Positions 53,875 to 62,463 of a stretch of DNA of 64,000 nucleotides are shown here, one piece after another (the first letter of the stretch is position 1; the number at the start of each line of letters is the position of its first letter). The DNA comes from Streptomyces cellulosae (GTDB taxonomy: Bacteria > Actinomycetota > Actinomycetes > Streptomycetales > Streptomycetaceae): NCBI GenBank assembly GCA_014655195.1, contig BNBH01000034.1, forward strand, positions 1-64,000, in the 5' to 3' direction. A program made the translations under genes and the position numbers. The notes beneath the pieces were generated by a model. The model did not search any database. It saw only the letters and a program-made list of their open reading frames with translations, and was not told the DNA's origin.

Positions 53875-54188
53875 GGACGGCCTCCTTGTACGCCGGCGGC
53901 GCGTGGCTCGCGCCGGGACGATCCGTAGTCAGTTTCCCCTCATGCCTGGTGAACGCGCCACCATGTCCCGGTAACGGGCTGGGAGTGTTTTCGACCACAC
54001 CCCGATACATCCCCAGGATCATGGCCTGTTCAAGCGCAGGTGAGCGCGGTCTCTTCTTCACACGCCCCGCCCATCCCCCCACAATGCCCCGTTAGTGTGG
54101 TGGTTCCGTCCCCACCGGTGACCTGTTCGTGATCCCGCCGGTCTTGACGCCCGCACCGGGGACGGTCGTGCACCTGGAGGTACCCGCC
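53875..54188. other. Divergent intergenic region, HNH/MscS
   Basis: 314 bp with no gene. It must hold both promoters; I cannot pick out convincing -10/-35 pairs. Confidence 0.4.
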
Positions 54189-55274
54189 GTGTCCTTGTCC
54201 GCCGCCCTGTCGGCCGCCGACCCCTCACCCACCCCCGCGGAGTCGGGGACCCCACGGGTCCCCTCGCTCCAGGACGCCCAGGAGAGCGCCACGAGCGCCG
54301 CCGGCTGGGTCGAGGAGAACTGGTCGACGTGGCTCGCCATCGGGCTGCGGGTGCTGCTCATCCTGGTGATCGCCGCGGTGCTGCGCGTGCTCGTGCGACG
54401 GGCCATCACCAAGCTGGTCGACCGCATGTCCCGCACCGGCCAGGCCCTGGAGGGCGGCGGTCTCGGCGGCCTGCTGGTCAACGCCGAGCGGCGCCGGCAG
54501 CGGTCCATGGCGATCGGCTCGGTGCTGCGCTCGGTCGCGTCGTTCCTGATCATGGGCACGGCCGCGCTGATGGTGCTGGGCACCTTCCAGATCAACCTCG
54601 CGCCGCTGCTGGCGTCGGCCGGTGTGGCCGGTGTGGCGATCGGTTTCGGCGCCCGCAACCTGGTCACGGACTTCCTCTCCGGCGTCTTCATGATCCTGGA
54701 GGACCAGTACGGCGTCGGCGACACCGTCGACGCGGGCGTGGCCACCGGTGAGGTGATCGAGGTCGGCCTGCGGGTGACGAAGCTGCGCGGCGCCGACGGC
54801 GAGATCTGGTACGTCCGCAACGGCGAGGTCAAGCGCATAGGGAACCTCTCGCAGGGCTGGGCGACCGCCAACGTGGACGTCACGGTCCGCGCCGACGAGG
54901 ACCTGGACCGGGTCAAGGCCGTGCTCAGCGAGGTGGCCGAGCGGACCAGCAAGGAGGAGCCCTGGAACGAGCTCCTGTGGAGCCCGGTCGAGGTGCTCGG
55001 CCTGGACTCGGTGCTGCTGGACTCGATGGTGGTCCGGGTCTCCGCGAAGACGATGCCCGGCAAGTCGCTCACCGTGGAGCGGGAGCTGCGCTGGCGCATC
55101 AAGCGCGCCTTCGACGCGAACGGCATCCGCATCGTCGGCGGCGCCACGGCCACGGAGGACGCCCCGGCCGCGGATCCGACAGCCGGTGTGGCCGCGCCGT
55201 CCGCGTACGCCAGCTCGGTGTCCCCGCAGTCGGTGGCCGCGTCCCCGCTGCCGGGCCCGAGCACCACGAAGTAG
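54189..55274 (+). CDS. MscS-family mechanosensitive ion channel
   Basis: 361 residues from GTG with GGAGG upstream (product VSLSAALSAADPSP); GTG at 54129 would add 20 residues. Membrane helices at about 45-68 and 110-155; the pore-lining helix and gate region is SAGVAGVAIGFGARNLVTDFLSGVFMILEDQYGVGD, recognisable as MscS TM3 through the beta domain. Releases solutes on hypo-osmotic shock. The Ala/Ser/Pro-rich C-terminal tail is unstructured. Ends at a hairpin. Confidence 0.93.
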   Translation: MSLSAALSAADPSPTPAESGTPRVPSLQDAQESATSAAGWVEENWSTWLAIGLRVLLILVIAAVLRVLVRRAITKLVDRMSRTGQALEGGGLGGLLVNAERRRQRSMAIGSVLRSVASFLIMGTAALMVLGTFQINLAPLLASAGVAGVAIGFGARNLVTDFLSGVFMILEDQYGVGDTVDAGVATGEVIEVGLRVTKLRGADGEIWYVRNGEVKRIGNLSQGWATANVDVTVRADEDLDRVKAVLSEVAERTSKEEPWNELLWSPVEVLGLDSVLLDSMVVRVSAKTMPGKSLTVERELRWRIKRAFDANGIRIVGGATATEDAPAADPTAGVAAPSAYASSVSPQSVAASPLPGPSTTK

Positions 55275-55290
55275 CCGCAGGGACCGCCGA

Positions 55291-55324
55291 GGGGCGGCGC
55301 CCGGGACCTCCCGGACGCCGCCCC
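55291..55324 (+). terminator. Terminator after the MscS gene
   Basis: GGGGCGGCG/CGCCGCCCC stem with an inner CCCGGGA/TCCCGG pairing. Confidence 0.75.
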
Positions 55325-55390
55325 TTCCGCATGTCCGAGGGCACCCCTTGACGCCCCCTCCGCACCGGGCCTACCTTCCTCCCATCCGAC

Positions 55391-55414
55391 AGGAAACTTT
55401 CCTAACAGTTTCCT
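55391..55414. promoter_or_regulatory. CsnR-type operator upstream of csnR
   Basis: AGGAAACTTTCCT (55391-55403) is palindromic, and AGGAAACT/AGTTTCCT form a wider 8-bp-arm repeat to 55414. It fits the AGGAAAnTTTCCT-like palindrome I recall for CsnR at chitosanase promoters. It lies about 80 bp before csnR, implying autoregulation. Confidence 0.7.
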
Positions 55415-55494
55415 CAGGGGACCGCCCCGGGATGGACGTCCCCCGCGGCCCGCTGAGAAGCTGTGCAGTCGACGAAGGGCAGGTGGCGCACCCC

Positions 55495-56709
55495 ATGGCA
55501 GGAACAGCCGGAACGCCGGGCACCCCGCGCGTCCTGCGTGCCATGAACGACCGCGCCGCCCTGGACCTCCTGCTGGAGCACGGCCCGCTGTCCCGCACCC
55601 GGATAGGCAAGCTCACCGGCCTGTCCAAGCCGACCGCGTCCCAGCTCCTGGCCCGCCTGGAGGCGGCCGGACTGGTCCTCGCCACCGGCACCACCGAGGG
55701 CCGCCCGGGCCCGGGCGCCCAGCTCTACGCCGTGAACCCGGCCGCCGCGTACGCCGCAGCACTGGACGTGAACCCGTACCGGATCCGCGCGGCCGTCGCC
55801 GATGTCACCGGCCGCACCGTCGGCCACCACGAACTGCCCACCCCCGGCCGCCGCCCCGCCGTGCCGGTCGTCCAGCAGGTCACCGAGGCCCTGGACGGCG
55901 CGGTGAAGGCGGCGGGCCTGACCCGCGCGGACATCCACCGCACGGTGATCGGCACCCCCGGCGCGTTCGACCCGAACACCGGCCGCCTGCGCTACGCCTC
56001 CCACCTGCCCGGCTGGCACTCCCCCACGCTGCTGGACGAGCTGGCGGCGGCCCTGCCGATGCCGTGCGAGTACGAGAACGACGTCAACCTGGTCGCCCTC
56101 GCCGAACAGCGGCTGGGCGCGGCCCGCGACCACGGCGACTTCGTGCTGCTGTGGAATCAGGAGGGCCTGGGCGCGGCCCTGGTCCTGGGCGGCCGGCTGC
56201 ACCGCGGCTTCACCGGCGGCGCCGGCGAGGTCGGCTTCCTGCCCGTGCCGGGCACCCCGCTGGTCCGCCAGGTCACCAAGGCCAACAGCGGCGGCTTCCA
56301 GGAGCTGGCCGGCGCCCAGGCGATACCCCGCCTCGCCCGCGAGCTGGGCGTCGAGGACATTCCCGAAGGCCCGTACGCCGAGGTCGCGGCGGCACTACTG
56401 GAACGCTCCGCGGCCCGCCCGGCCGAGGAGCCGCACCGCACGCTCCTGCACACCTACGCCACCCGTCTGGCGACCGGCCTGGCCTCCCTGGTCTCCGTCC
56501 TCGACCCCGCGCTCGTCGTGCTGAGCGGCACCGCCCTCACCGCGGGGGGCGAGCCACTGCGCGACCTGGTCCGGTCCGAGCTGGCGGAACTGGCCGCCTC
56601 CCGCCCGCGCCTCGTCCTCGCGGGCGTCCGTGAACACCCCGTGCTGCGCGGCGCGCTGGAGAGCGCGCTCGCGACGACCCGCGACGCGGTCTTCGACACC
56701 TCACGCTGA
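55495..56709 (+). CDS. csnR: ROK-family transcriptional repressor CsnR
   Basis: 404 residues (ATG; GTG at 55483 possible). Winged helix SRTRIGKLTGLSKPTASQLL, then a ROK domain with the GGAGEVGFLPVPG phosphate loop but without the usual CxCGxxGC zinc cluster. Assigned to csnR because csnH- and csnK-type genes follow and a CsnR-like palindrome precedes; in S. lividans CsnR represses chitosanase and this operon until chitosan oligomers appear. Confidence 0.85.
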   Translation: MAGTAGTPGTPRVLRAMNDRAALDLLLEHGPLSRTRIGKLTGLSKPTASQLLARLEAAGLVLATGTTEGRPGPGAQLYAVNPAAAYAAALDVNPYRIRAAVADVTGRTVGHHELPTPGRRPAVPVVQQVTEALDGAVKAAGLTRADIHRTVIGTPGAFDPNTGRLRYASHLPGWHSPTLLDELAAALPMPCEYENDVNLVALAEQRLGAARDHGDFVLLWNQEGLGAALVLGGRLHRGFTGGAGEVGFLPVPGTPLVRQVTKANSGGFQELAGAQAIPRLARELGVEDIPEGPYAEVAAALLERSAARPAEEPHRTLLHTYATRLATGLASLVSVLDPALVVLSGTALTAGGEPLRDLVRSELAELAASRPRLVLAGVREHPVLRGALESALATTRDAVFDTSR

Positions 56710-56761
56710 CCCCGGCTTCCCCACCCGACCACACCACCCCGGCCCTCCAGGGAGCTTCGCC

Positions 56762-57044
56762 GTGCCCGGAATATCCAGAATAGCGACGTTCGCTCTGGTC
56801 ACCGCCGCCTCGCCGCCCTGCTCACCACCGCTGCACCGGCCAGTCCGGTTCCGGCGCGACCGACGCCCCGGACGCGGGGACGACCCTCACCTTCCGGCAC
56901 GGCTGGAGCGCGCCCTCCGAGGTGAAGGCGGTCCAGCAGTGATCGACCGCTTCGAGAAGGCGCACCCCGACATCGAGGTGAAGGCCGTCGGCAACATCAC
57001 CGACGACAAGCTCAACCAGGCGCTGCGCGCGGGCGGTTCGAACC
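56762..57044 (+). pseudogene. csnE: Decayed 5' end of csnE (sugar-binding lipoprotein)
   Basis: GTG with GGGAG upstream begins PGISRIATFALVTAA. One base is then missing before TGC ACC (new frame: CTGQSGSGATDAPDAG, TTLTFRHGWSAPSEVKAVQ), and another before GTG ATC (VIDRFEKAHPDIEVKAVGN, ITDDKLNQALRAGGSN). These pieces are the lipobox region and first 75 or so residues of an ABC sugar-binding protein. The rest is gone; sequence jumps to a permease end. At least two frameshifts plus the deletion make it nonfunctional. Confidence 0.85.
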
Positions 57045-57050
57045 GTGCCG

Positions 57051-57224
57051 AACCACCACGGTTACGGCCCGGAGTCCTTCAAGAGCGTCCACCACACCGA
57101 CTGGAACCTCACCACGGCCGCGACCGTTCTGGTCATGGCCCCCGTCATCCTCGTGTTCTTCTTCGCCCAGAAGGCGTTCGTCGAGGGCGTCACCCTCACC
57201 GGAGTCAAGGGACAACGCGCATGA
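57051..57224 (+). pseudogene. csnG: Remaining C-terminus of csnG (ABC sugar permease)
   Basis: Frame reading NHHGYGPESFKSVHHTDWNL, a membrane helix ATVLVMAPVILVFFFAQKAF, and the typical MalG-family end VEGVTLTGVKGQRA. No start codon or upstream part exists. Its TGA overlaps the csnH ATG (ATGA), the original operon spacing. Confidence 0.88.
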
Positions 57225-58477
57225 AACTCACCGTGGTCGGCGGAGGCTCGACCTACACCCCCGAACTCATCGACGGCTTCGCACGGCTGAGGGACGTCCT
57301 CCCCATCACGGAGCTGGTCCTCACCGACCCGGCCACCGACCGCCTGGACCTGGTCGGCCCCCTCTCCCGCCGCATCTTCGCCCGCCTGGGCCACCCGGGC
57401 CGCATCACCACGACCACCGACCTGGACGCGGCGGTCGAGGGCGCGGACGCGGTCCTCCTCCAACTCCGCGTGGGCGGCCAGGCGGCGCGCCTCCAGGACG
57501 AGACGTGGCCCCTGGAATGCGGCTGCGTGGGCCAGGAAACCACCGGCGCGGGCGGCCTGGCCAAGGCGCTGCGCACGGTCCCGGTCGTCCTGGACATCGC
57601 CGACCGGGTCCGCCGTACCAACCCGGACGCGTGGATCATCGACTTCACCAACCCGGTGGGCATCGTGACCCGCGCCCTGCTCAAGGAGGGCCACAAGGCC
57701 CTGGGCCTGTGCAACGTGGCGATCGGCCTCCAACGCAAGTTCGCGGCACTCCTGAACGTGGACCCCGCCGAGGTCCACCTGGACCACGTAGGCCTCAACC
57801 ACCTCACGTGGGAGACGGCGGTCCACGTGAACAACGAGAACGTCCTGCCCCGCCTCCTGTCGGACCACGGCGAGAAGATCGCCGCGGACCTCCGCCTCCC
57901 CCTCCCCGTCCTCACCACGCTGGGTGTGATCCCCTCCTACTACCTCCGCTACTTCTACGCGCACGACGAAGTAGTGCGGGAGATGCGCACCAAGCCCTCC
58001 CGGGCAGCCGAAGTGGCCCGCATGGAGAAGGAACTCCTCACCCTCTACGCGGACCCGACCCTCGACGAGAAGCCGGCGCTCCTCGCCGAGCGGGGCGGCG
58101 CGTACTACTCGGAAGCGGCCGTGGACCTGGCAGCGGCCCTCCTCCGCAACGCGGGCTCGCAGCACCAGGTGGTCAACACCCTCAACAACGGCACGCTTCC
58201 CTTCCTCCCGGACGACGCGGTGATCGAAGTCCCCGCCGCGGTCACCGCCAAGGGCGCGACCCCCCTGCCCGTGAACGACCTCGATCCGCTCCTCACGGGC
58301 CTGATGGCGAACGTGACGGCGTACGAGGACCTGGCCCTGGAAGCAGCCCTGCACGGCGGCCGGGACCGGGTCTTCCGCGCCCTGCTGGCCCACCCGCTGA
58401 TCGGCCAGTACGCGTACGCGGACCGCCTGACCGACGACCTGATCGCGCACAACCGGGAGCACCTCACATGGGCCTGA
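57221..58477 (+). CDS. csnH: GH4 glycosidase CsnH (6-phospho-beta-glucosidase family)
   Basis: 418 residues. NAD-binding start MKLTVVGGGSTYTPELIDGF, the GH4 motifs GQETTGAGG, CNVAIGLQRKF and NHLTWETAV with metal-binding Cys and His. GH4 enzymes use NAD+ and Mn2+ for redox-assisted hydrolysis of intracellular (usually phosphorylated) disaccharides; here probably chitosan-derived. ATG overlaps the relic permease stop; a longer frame through the relics is not a real fusion. csnK starts inside its end. Confidence 0.9.
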   Translation: MKLTVVGGGSTYTPELIDGFARLRDVLPITELVLTDPATDRLDLVGPLSRRIFARLGHPGRITTTTDLDAAVEGADAVLLQLRVGGQAARLQDETWPLECGCVGQETTGAGGLAKALRTVPVVLDIADRVRRTNPDAWIIDFTNPVGIVTRALLKEGHKALGLCNVAIGLQRKFAALLNVDPAEVHLDHVGLNHLTWETAVHVNNENVLPRLLSDHGEKIAADLRLPLPVLTTLGVIPSYYLRYFYAHDEVVREMRTKPSRAAEVARMEKELLTLYADPTLDEKPALLAERGGAYYSEAAVDLAAALLRNAGSQHQVVNTLNNGTLPFLPDDAVIEVPAAVTAKGATPLPVNDLDPLLTGLMANVTAYEDLALEAALHGGRDRVFRALLAHPLIGQYAYADRLTDDLIAHNREHLTWA

Positions 58478-59436
58478 CCGCAGCCGTCCTCGCCGTCGAC
58501 GCGGGCAACAGCAAGACGGACGTGGCGGTGATCGCCCCGGACGGCAGGATGCTGTCGACGGCCGGAGGAGGAGGCTTCCGCCCGCCCGCGGACGGCATGG
58601 ACAAGGCAATGGCAGCCCTGGCCGCCCCCGTCACCGAGGCCCTGCGCACAGCAGGCGCCCCGAAGGTCACCCACGTCTCGGCCTGCCTGGCGAACGCGGA
58701 CCTCCCGGTCGAGGAGGAGGAACTCACGGAGGCCATCGCGTCCCGCGCCTGGTCGGAGTCCGTGACGGTCCGCAACGACACGTTCGCCATCCTCCGCGCG
58801 GGCGTCTCGGAACCCCGCGGGGTGGCGGTCGTCTGCGGCGCGGGCATCAACTGTGTGGGCATGCGCCCCGACGGCCGTACCGCACGCTTCCCGGCCCTGG
58901 GCCGCTTCTCGGGCGACTGGGGCGGCGGCTGGGCCCTGGCCGAGGAGGCCCTGTACCACGCGGCCCGCGCGGCGGACGGCCGAGGCGAGCCGACCGCCCT
59001 GGCCACCACCCTCCCCGCCCACTACGGCGTCCCCGACATGCCCGCCCTGATCGAGGCCCTGCACCTCAACCGCATCCCGCACCGCCGCCGCCACGAGGCG
59101 ACACCGGTCCTCTTCGCCACCGCATCGCAGGGCGACCCCACGGCCCGCAGCGTCATCGACCACCAGGCCGCCGAGATAGCCACGATGGCCACGGTCGCCC
59201 TCACCCGCCTGGACCTCCTCACCGAAGAGACCCCGGTCCTCCTGGGAGGGAGCGTCCTGGCAGCGAACCACCCCCTCCTCACGGACGGCATCCGCACCCG
59301 CCTCTCCGCCGCAGCCCCCAAGGCCGTACCGCACGTGGTGACGGCGCGCCCGGTCCTGGGGGCGGCCCTCCTCGGCCTGGACGACGTAGAAGCCCCACCG
59401 GAGGCACACGACCGCCTGCGCGCGCACTTCACGTAA
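58468..59436 (+). CDS. csnK: BadF/BadG-type sugar kinase CsnK (N-acetylglucosamine/glucosamine kinase-like)
   Basis: 322 residues from ATG with GGGAG upstream, overlapping csnH by 10 bp. ATP-binding AVDAGNSKTDVAV, then VCGAGINCVG, GRFSGDWGGGWALAEEALYH and a C-terminal LLGGSVLAANHPLL, matching the eukaryotic-type GlcNAc kinase/BadF fold. Phosphorylates the amino sugar so that csnH product can enter metabolism. Last gene of the csn unit. Confidence 0.88.
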   Translation: MGLTAAVLAVDAGNSKTDVAVIAPDGRMLSTAGGGGFRPPADGMDKAMAALAAPVTEALRTAGAPKVTHVSACLANADLPVEEEELTEAIASRAWSESVTVRNDTFAILRAGVSEPRGVAVVCGAGINCVGMRPDGRTARFPALGRFSGDWGGGWALAEEALYHAARAADGRGEPTALATTLPAHYGVPDMPALIEALHLNRIPHRRRHEATPVLFATASQGDPTARSVIDHQAAEIATMATVALTRLDLLTEETPVLLGGSVLAANHPLLTDGIRTRLSAAAPKAVPHVVTARPVLGAALLGLDDVEAPPEAHDRLRAHFT

Positions 59437-59839
59437 CGGGGATGCCGCGTACGGCGGGAAGGGGACGGGGTGGGGGTGGGGGGTGCCCGCCCGCAGCGGC
59501 TGGCGCGTCCGCGCCCCGCACTGCCCGATCAGCACCATCGCGCCAGACCGAGGACGGGCACCCCCACCGCGGCCCCGACCCCCACCCCACCGTGGGCGCT
59601 ACAGCAACCCCCACCGGACAGAACGATGCGCCGCAGGCATGCGACCCCAGCCCCCACGCACGGGCACAACGTCCCGGAACCGAACGGATTTCCCGGGCGT
59701 GTTCCTGGGCAGGGTGGGGTGCGGCGGCCGGAACTTCCGGCCATCACCCTGCAATGGGATCAAGATCGTGCCAAGGCCGGTGCGGATGTCGCGCCCGACG
59801 GCGATACTTGCCGCGGAGGATGACCACGGGGGAGGTCAG
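59437..59839. other. Intergenic region with two inverted-repeat structures
   Basis: No gene. G-run/C-run arms around 59476-59490 and 59555-59567 can pair (GGTGCCCG with CGGGCACC plus flanks), probably the csn terminator. GGCCGGAA-C-TTCCGGCC (59726-59742) is a 17-bp palindrome inside wider AGGGTG/CACCCT arms; it may be an operator or attenuator of the following operon. GATACT at 59803 could be its -10. Confidence 0.4.
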
Positions 59840-61288
59840 ATGACACACACACCGAACACGGGCGCACCACCGACGCTGCCCGCGATCCCACCCCAGCAGC
59901 CGTCCCCCACGGCCCTCGGCAGCACCACCCCCGCACCGGCCTCACCCCCCGCGCCCCCCGCACCCCCCACCCCCCGCCGCACAGCCTTCGCCGAGGGCGT
60001 CGACCAACTCCGCCACGCCGCCACCACGGAACCAGGCCGCCTCCGGATCATCGGCGCGGTCCTGGCCGCACTCGTCGTCGCCTTCGGCGCGGTCACCGCC
60101 TGGCAGATGACCGACCGAGCGGCAGCAGCGGACGCGGTCCTCACGAGCAGCCAGCCCCTCACCTCGGACGCCGCCGACATCTACCGCTCCCTCGCGGACG
60201 CGAACACCGCCGCGAGCAGCGGCTTCCTGGCAGGCGGCCAGGAGTCGGCGGCCACCCGGGACCGCTACGAGCGCGACATCGCGACGGCCGCGGCGAAACT
60301 GGTGAACGCGGCTGCGAACGCAGCGCCCGACTCCCCCTCCACAGAGACGATCACCGAGCTCAACCGCCTCCTCCCCGAGTACAAGGGCCTGGTCGAGCGC
60401 GCCCGCACGTACAACCGCCAGGGCTACCCCGTAGGCGGCGCCTACTTGCGTTACGCCAACGAGAAGATGCAGCAGGAGATGCTGCCGGCCGCCCAGGACC
60501 TGTACACCAAGGAGAACGAACGCCTCCGCGCGGACTACGCGGACGCGACCCCGTACCCCTGGATCGCGATCGCCCTGGGCCTGGCCACCCTCGCCGCCCT
60601 GGCCTGGATGCAACGCCGCACGTACCTCCGCACGAACCGCGTCCTGAACCACGGCCTGGTGACGGCGACAACAGCCACCACCATCGTGCTCCTCTGGCTG
60701 ACGGCCGGCCACACCCTGGCCCGCAGCCACCTCGACGACTCCTACGACCACGGCGTCCGGTCCCTCGCCGTCCTCCACGACGCCCGCATCGCCTCCCTCA
60801 AGGCCCGAGGCAACGAGAACCTCACCCTGGTCGCCCGCGGCGCTGAAACGGTCAAGGCCGGCGACAAGACCCTCGACGCCTACGACCACGATTTCACCCG
60901 TGACATCGACACCCTCGCCAAGGGCCTGGCCCACGCCCAGCGCCTCGCGGACGACGACACCGGCGAGAAGCCGGTCACCGCGGCCGTGGGCAACATGACG
61001 GAGTGGAAGAAGCGTCACGCGGCCGCCCGCGAGCAGGACGAGAACGGCAACTACCAGCAGGCGCTGGACATGGTGATCGGCGCGAAGGGCGCGACGGGCG
61101 AGTGCTTCGACGCCGTCGACAAGAACCTGGCGACGGCGCTGAAGCACGAGGAGGCGGAGTTCGCGACGGCGGCGGGCGACGGCCGGGACGCGCTGACGGG
61201 CCTGCCGACGGGCGCGGCGGTCCTCGCCGTGCTGGGCGCGACGGGCGCGGTGCTGGGCATCGGCCGCAGGCTCTCGGAGTACCGATGA
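59840..61288 (+). CDS. GlnX-like four-helix membrane sensor
   Basis: 482 residues from ATG with GGGGGAGG upstream. After a Pro-rich tail, membrane helices lie at about 69-90, 240-257, 272-293 and 455-475, bounding two extracytoplasmic helical domains of similar size, the layout reported for mycobacterial GlnX. Order with a glutamine-binding-type protein and pknG supports that identity; sequence similarity could not be tested. In the known system GlnX relays Asp/Glu binding by GlnH to the kinase PknG. Stop overlaps the next ATG as ATGA. Confidence 0.8.
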   Translation: MTHTPNTGAPPTLPAIPPQQPSPTALGSTTPAPASPPAPPAPPTPRRTAFAEGVDQLRHAATTEPGRLRIIGAVLAALVVAFGAVTAWQMTDRAAAADAVLTSSQPLTSDAADIYRSLADANTAASSGFLAGGQESAATRDRYERDIATAAAKLVNAAANAAPDSPSTETITELNRLLPEYKGLVERARTYNRQGYPVGGAYLRYANEKMQQEMLPAAQDLYTKENERLRADYADATPYPWIAIALGLATLAALAWMQRRTYLRTNRVLNHGLVTATTATTIVLLWLTAGHTLARSHLDDSYDHGVRSLAVLHDARIASLKARGNENLTLVARGAETVKAGDKTLDAYDHDFTRDIDTLAKGLAHAQRLADDDTGEKPVTAAVGNMTEWKKRHAAAREQDENGNYQQALDMVIGAKGATGECFDAVDKNLATALKHEEAEFATAAGDGRDALTGLPTGAAVLAVLGATGAVLGIGRRLSEYR

Positions 61289-62397
61289 ATCCCCGTAGCC
61301 GACGAGGGACGACGAAGCCGAAGGGGGCGATCACGTTGCACGCACGACACCTGCGGGCCCGCCTGAAGGGCTGGGGCGGGGTGGGCGCGATGGCGGCGGC
61401 CTGCGCCCTCGCCGTCGTGTTCGCCCTCGCCGTGACCTGCACGGGCTCGGTCGCGTCACAGGCGGCCGACCCCCACCGCGCGGGCGACCGCACGACCCAG
61501 GCCCACACGGCGGACGCCCCCCGCGCGGCGGACGACTGCGAGGCCCCCGAGAAGCAGACCCTGTCCCCGTCCCGCGCCGACGGCCCGACGATCACGGCGA
61601 TCAAGAACCGCCCGGGCGAGAAGCGCAAGCTGATCGTCGGCGTGGACCAGAACAGCTACCGCTGGGGCTACCGCGACCCGAACAGCGGCGAGAGCGGCCG
61701 CCTGGAGGGCTTCGACATCGACCTGGTGCACCGCATCGCGGAGGACATCCTCGGCGACCCGGACGCGGTCCAGTTCAAGGCGATCCCGACGGACCAGCGC
61801 ATCCCGGCGATCCAGGACGGCCGCGTGGACCTCGTGGTCCGCACGATGACGATCAACTGCTCACGCCTCAAGGACGTGGCGTTCTCCGCGCCGTACTTCA
61901 AGACGGGCCAGCAGGTGCTGGCGCCGAAGTCCAGCCCCATCACCGGCTACGACGAGACGCTCGCCAACCGCAAGGTCTGCACGGCGAAGGGCTCGACGGC
62001 GTACGCGAAGCTGGAGGAGGACCGCGGGAGCGGCGACCTGCCGGCGTCGACGGACATCTCCACGACCGTGCCGAACCAGCTCGACTGCCTGGTGCGGCTC
62101 CAGCTCGGCGAGGTGGACGCGGTCGTCAACGACGGCGCCCTCGCGGCGAGTCAGGCCGCGCAGGATCCGACGGTGGAGCTCAAGGGTGAGGCGTTCACGA
62201 CCGAGTACTACGGCGTGGCGATGAAGAAGGACGCGGACGACCTGGTGCGCCGGGTCAACCAGATCCTGGTGGACTTCCGGCAGGACACCGCGACCGGCTG
62301 GCAGGCGTCGTACACGAAGTGGCTGTCCGCCACGATGGACGACGACCCGTCGGCTTCGAGGCCCCCGGCCGCCCCGGAGTATCTGCGCCGCAGCTGA
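61285..62397 (+). CDS. GlnH-like polar amino acid-binding protein
   Basis: 370 residues. Signal segment MAAACALAVVFALAVTC; the Cys there could be lipidated, though AVTC is a weak lipobox. Type II periplasmic-binding fold: KLIVGVDQNSYRWGYRDP, LEGFDIDLVHRIAED, GRVDLVVRTMTINCSRLKDV, GEVDAVVNDGALAA. No ABC permease or ATPase genes follow, as in the mycobacterial glnX-glnH-pknG operon, where it is a sensor instead of a transporter part. Confidence 0.85.
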   Translation: MNPRSRRGTTKPKGAITLHARHLRARLKGWGGVGAMAAACALAVVFALAVTCTGSVASQAADPHRAGDRTTQAHTADAPRAADDCEAPEKQTLSPSRADGPTITAIKNRPGEKRKLIVGVDQNSYRWGYRDPNSGESGRLEGFDIDLVHRIAEDILGDPDAVQFKAIPTDQRIPAIQDGRVDLVVRTMTINCSRLKDVAFSAPYFKTGQQVLAPKSSPITGYDETLANRKVCTAKGSTAYAKLEEDRGSGDLPASTDISTTVPNQLDCLVRLQLGEVDAVVNDGALAASQAAQDPTVELKGEAFTTEYYGVAMKKDADDLVRRVNQILVDFRQDTATGWQASYTKWLSATMDDDPSASRPPAAPEYLRRS

Positions 62398-62463
62398 CCG
62401 CGTTCTGTGTCACCCACAACCGCACCGCACCAAACCGAATTCCCCCGCAGCGAGAGGTGATCG

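Noticed and set aside
56630..58477. 615-codon frame apparently fusing csnR end, csnE/csnG relics and csnH
   Set aside because: Chance in-frame read-through over a deletion scar; csnH has its own ATG at 57221 with family-like N-terminus.
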